From Azorinus chamasolen (lineage: Eukaryota; Mollusca; Bivalvia; Cardiida; Solecurtidae), in the NCBI GenBank assembly GCA_963576725.1, contig OY755240.1, positions 64,506,412-64,570,411 on the forward strand: a stretch of DNA of 64,000 nucleotides, given 5' to 3'. The position numbers and the translations under genes are program-made. The notes under the pieces are model-generated. The model saw nothing but the letters and a program-made list of their open reading frames with translations, was not told the DNA's origin and did no database searches. Below are positions 63,713 to 64,000 of the stretch, one piece after another. The stretch's first letter is position 1. Each line of letters opens with the position of its first letter.

Positions 63713-64000
63713 GTCGGCTACAACATTAGCGACCCCTGGAATATATTCTATTGTGCAGTCATAGCATTATATTTCTAGTGCATATCTCTCCAATAGTTTG
63801 TTATCGAATTTTGATTTTAGTAGATAAATCAACGGGCGGTGGTCAGTTCTGATTTTTACTTTTGCCCCACTTAAGTAACAATCTAACTTCTTCAGCGCAA
63901 AACTAATAGCAAGTGTTTCTTTTAAAATAGTACTGTATTTTCTTTGCGATCTGTTTAACTTTTGGCTAATATATGCAATTGGAACTTCCTCCTCGACCTT
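63713..64000 (-). pseudogene. Ty3/gypsy RNase H, with in-frame stop, cut by the window edge
   Basis: Reads 'PIAYISQKLNRSQRKYSTIL', 'KETLAISFALKKL' and 'IRTDHRPLIYLL', then 'IEYIPGVANVVADMLSRN', in the same frame as the integrase. One TAA at 63767-63769 lies between RNase H and the connection, so the polyprotein is interrupted. The reverse transcriptase would lie beyond 64000. Confidence 0.85.

Overview
The window is eukaryotic, AT-rich and almost entirely made of repeats. I recognise no host single-copy protein gene. A mollusc, most likely a bivalve, is suggested by a dispersed repeat at about 18.2-19.0 kb with a (GACG)n-like tail followed by a short inverted repeat and 'gggggaggggcata', of a type common in bivalve genomes, and by bivalve-style LINE and Penelope-like sequences. 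I cannot name the species. Family labels below are my own: 'TTAA-x' for short elements flanked by TTAA with CCC...GGG ends (piggyBac-type), and 'TA-x' for elements flanked by TA with CAGT...ACTG ends (pogo/Tc1-type).

Layout. 0-5 kb: small palindromic elements and an L1/Tx1-like reverse-transcriptase fragment split by a TTAA-J insertion. 5.0-9.1 kb: a spliced PIF/Harbinger (HARBI1-like) transposase gene on the minus strand, with four exons in consistent phase, all three DDE residues, and intron 2 full of small elements. 9-23 kb: dense MITEs, SINE-like repeats and minisatellites. 23.3-28.5 kb: a 32-bp satellite split by an almost full-length but broken CR1/L2-type LINE. 28.5-44 kb: MITEs, many nested or abutting. 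45.9-47.5 kb: a Penelope-like reverse transcriptase. 48-60 kb: more MITEs, minisatellites, a tRNA-like SINE and LINE tails. 60-64 kb: the 3' part of a Ty3/gypsy element (RNase H, integrase, polypurine tract, candidate LTR) on the minus strand.

The main signal is a large community of hairpin MITEs. Families with different ends and different target sites carry long, nearly loopless inverted repeats, and many share the same 14-bp palindromic centre GCTCCTATAGGAGC. Most TTAA families also share an inner arm with one conserved A/T asymmetry that leaves a single mismatch in an otherwise paired stem. Nested copies give clear empty sites: TTAA-J lies in two LINE reading frames and in TTAA-H; TTAA-P in TTAA-G; TTAA-H in TA-B; TA-B in TTAA-G; TA-A in TTAA-H and in a satellite monomer; E in TTAA-H. 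These fix target sites and relative ages. Several hairpins are broken exactly at the centre and joined to half of another family. No autonomous piggyBac or pogo transposase is visible here, so these elements must be mobilised from elsewhere.
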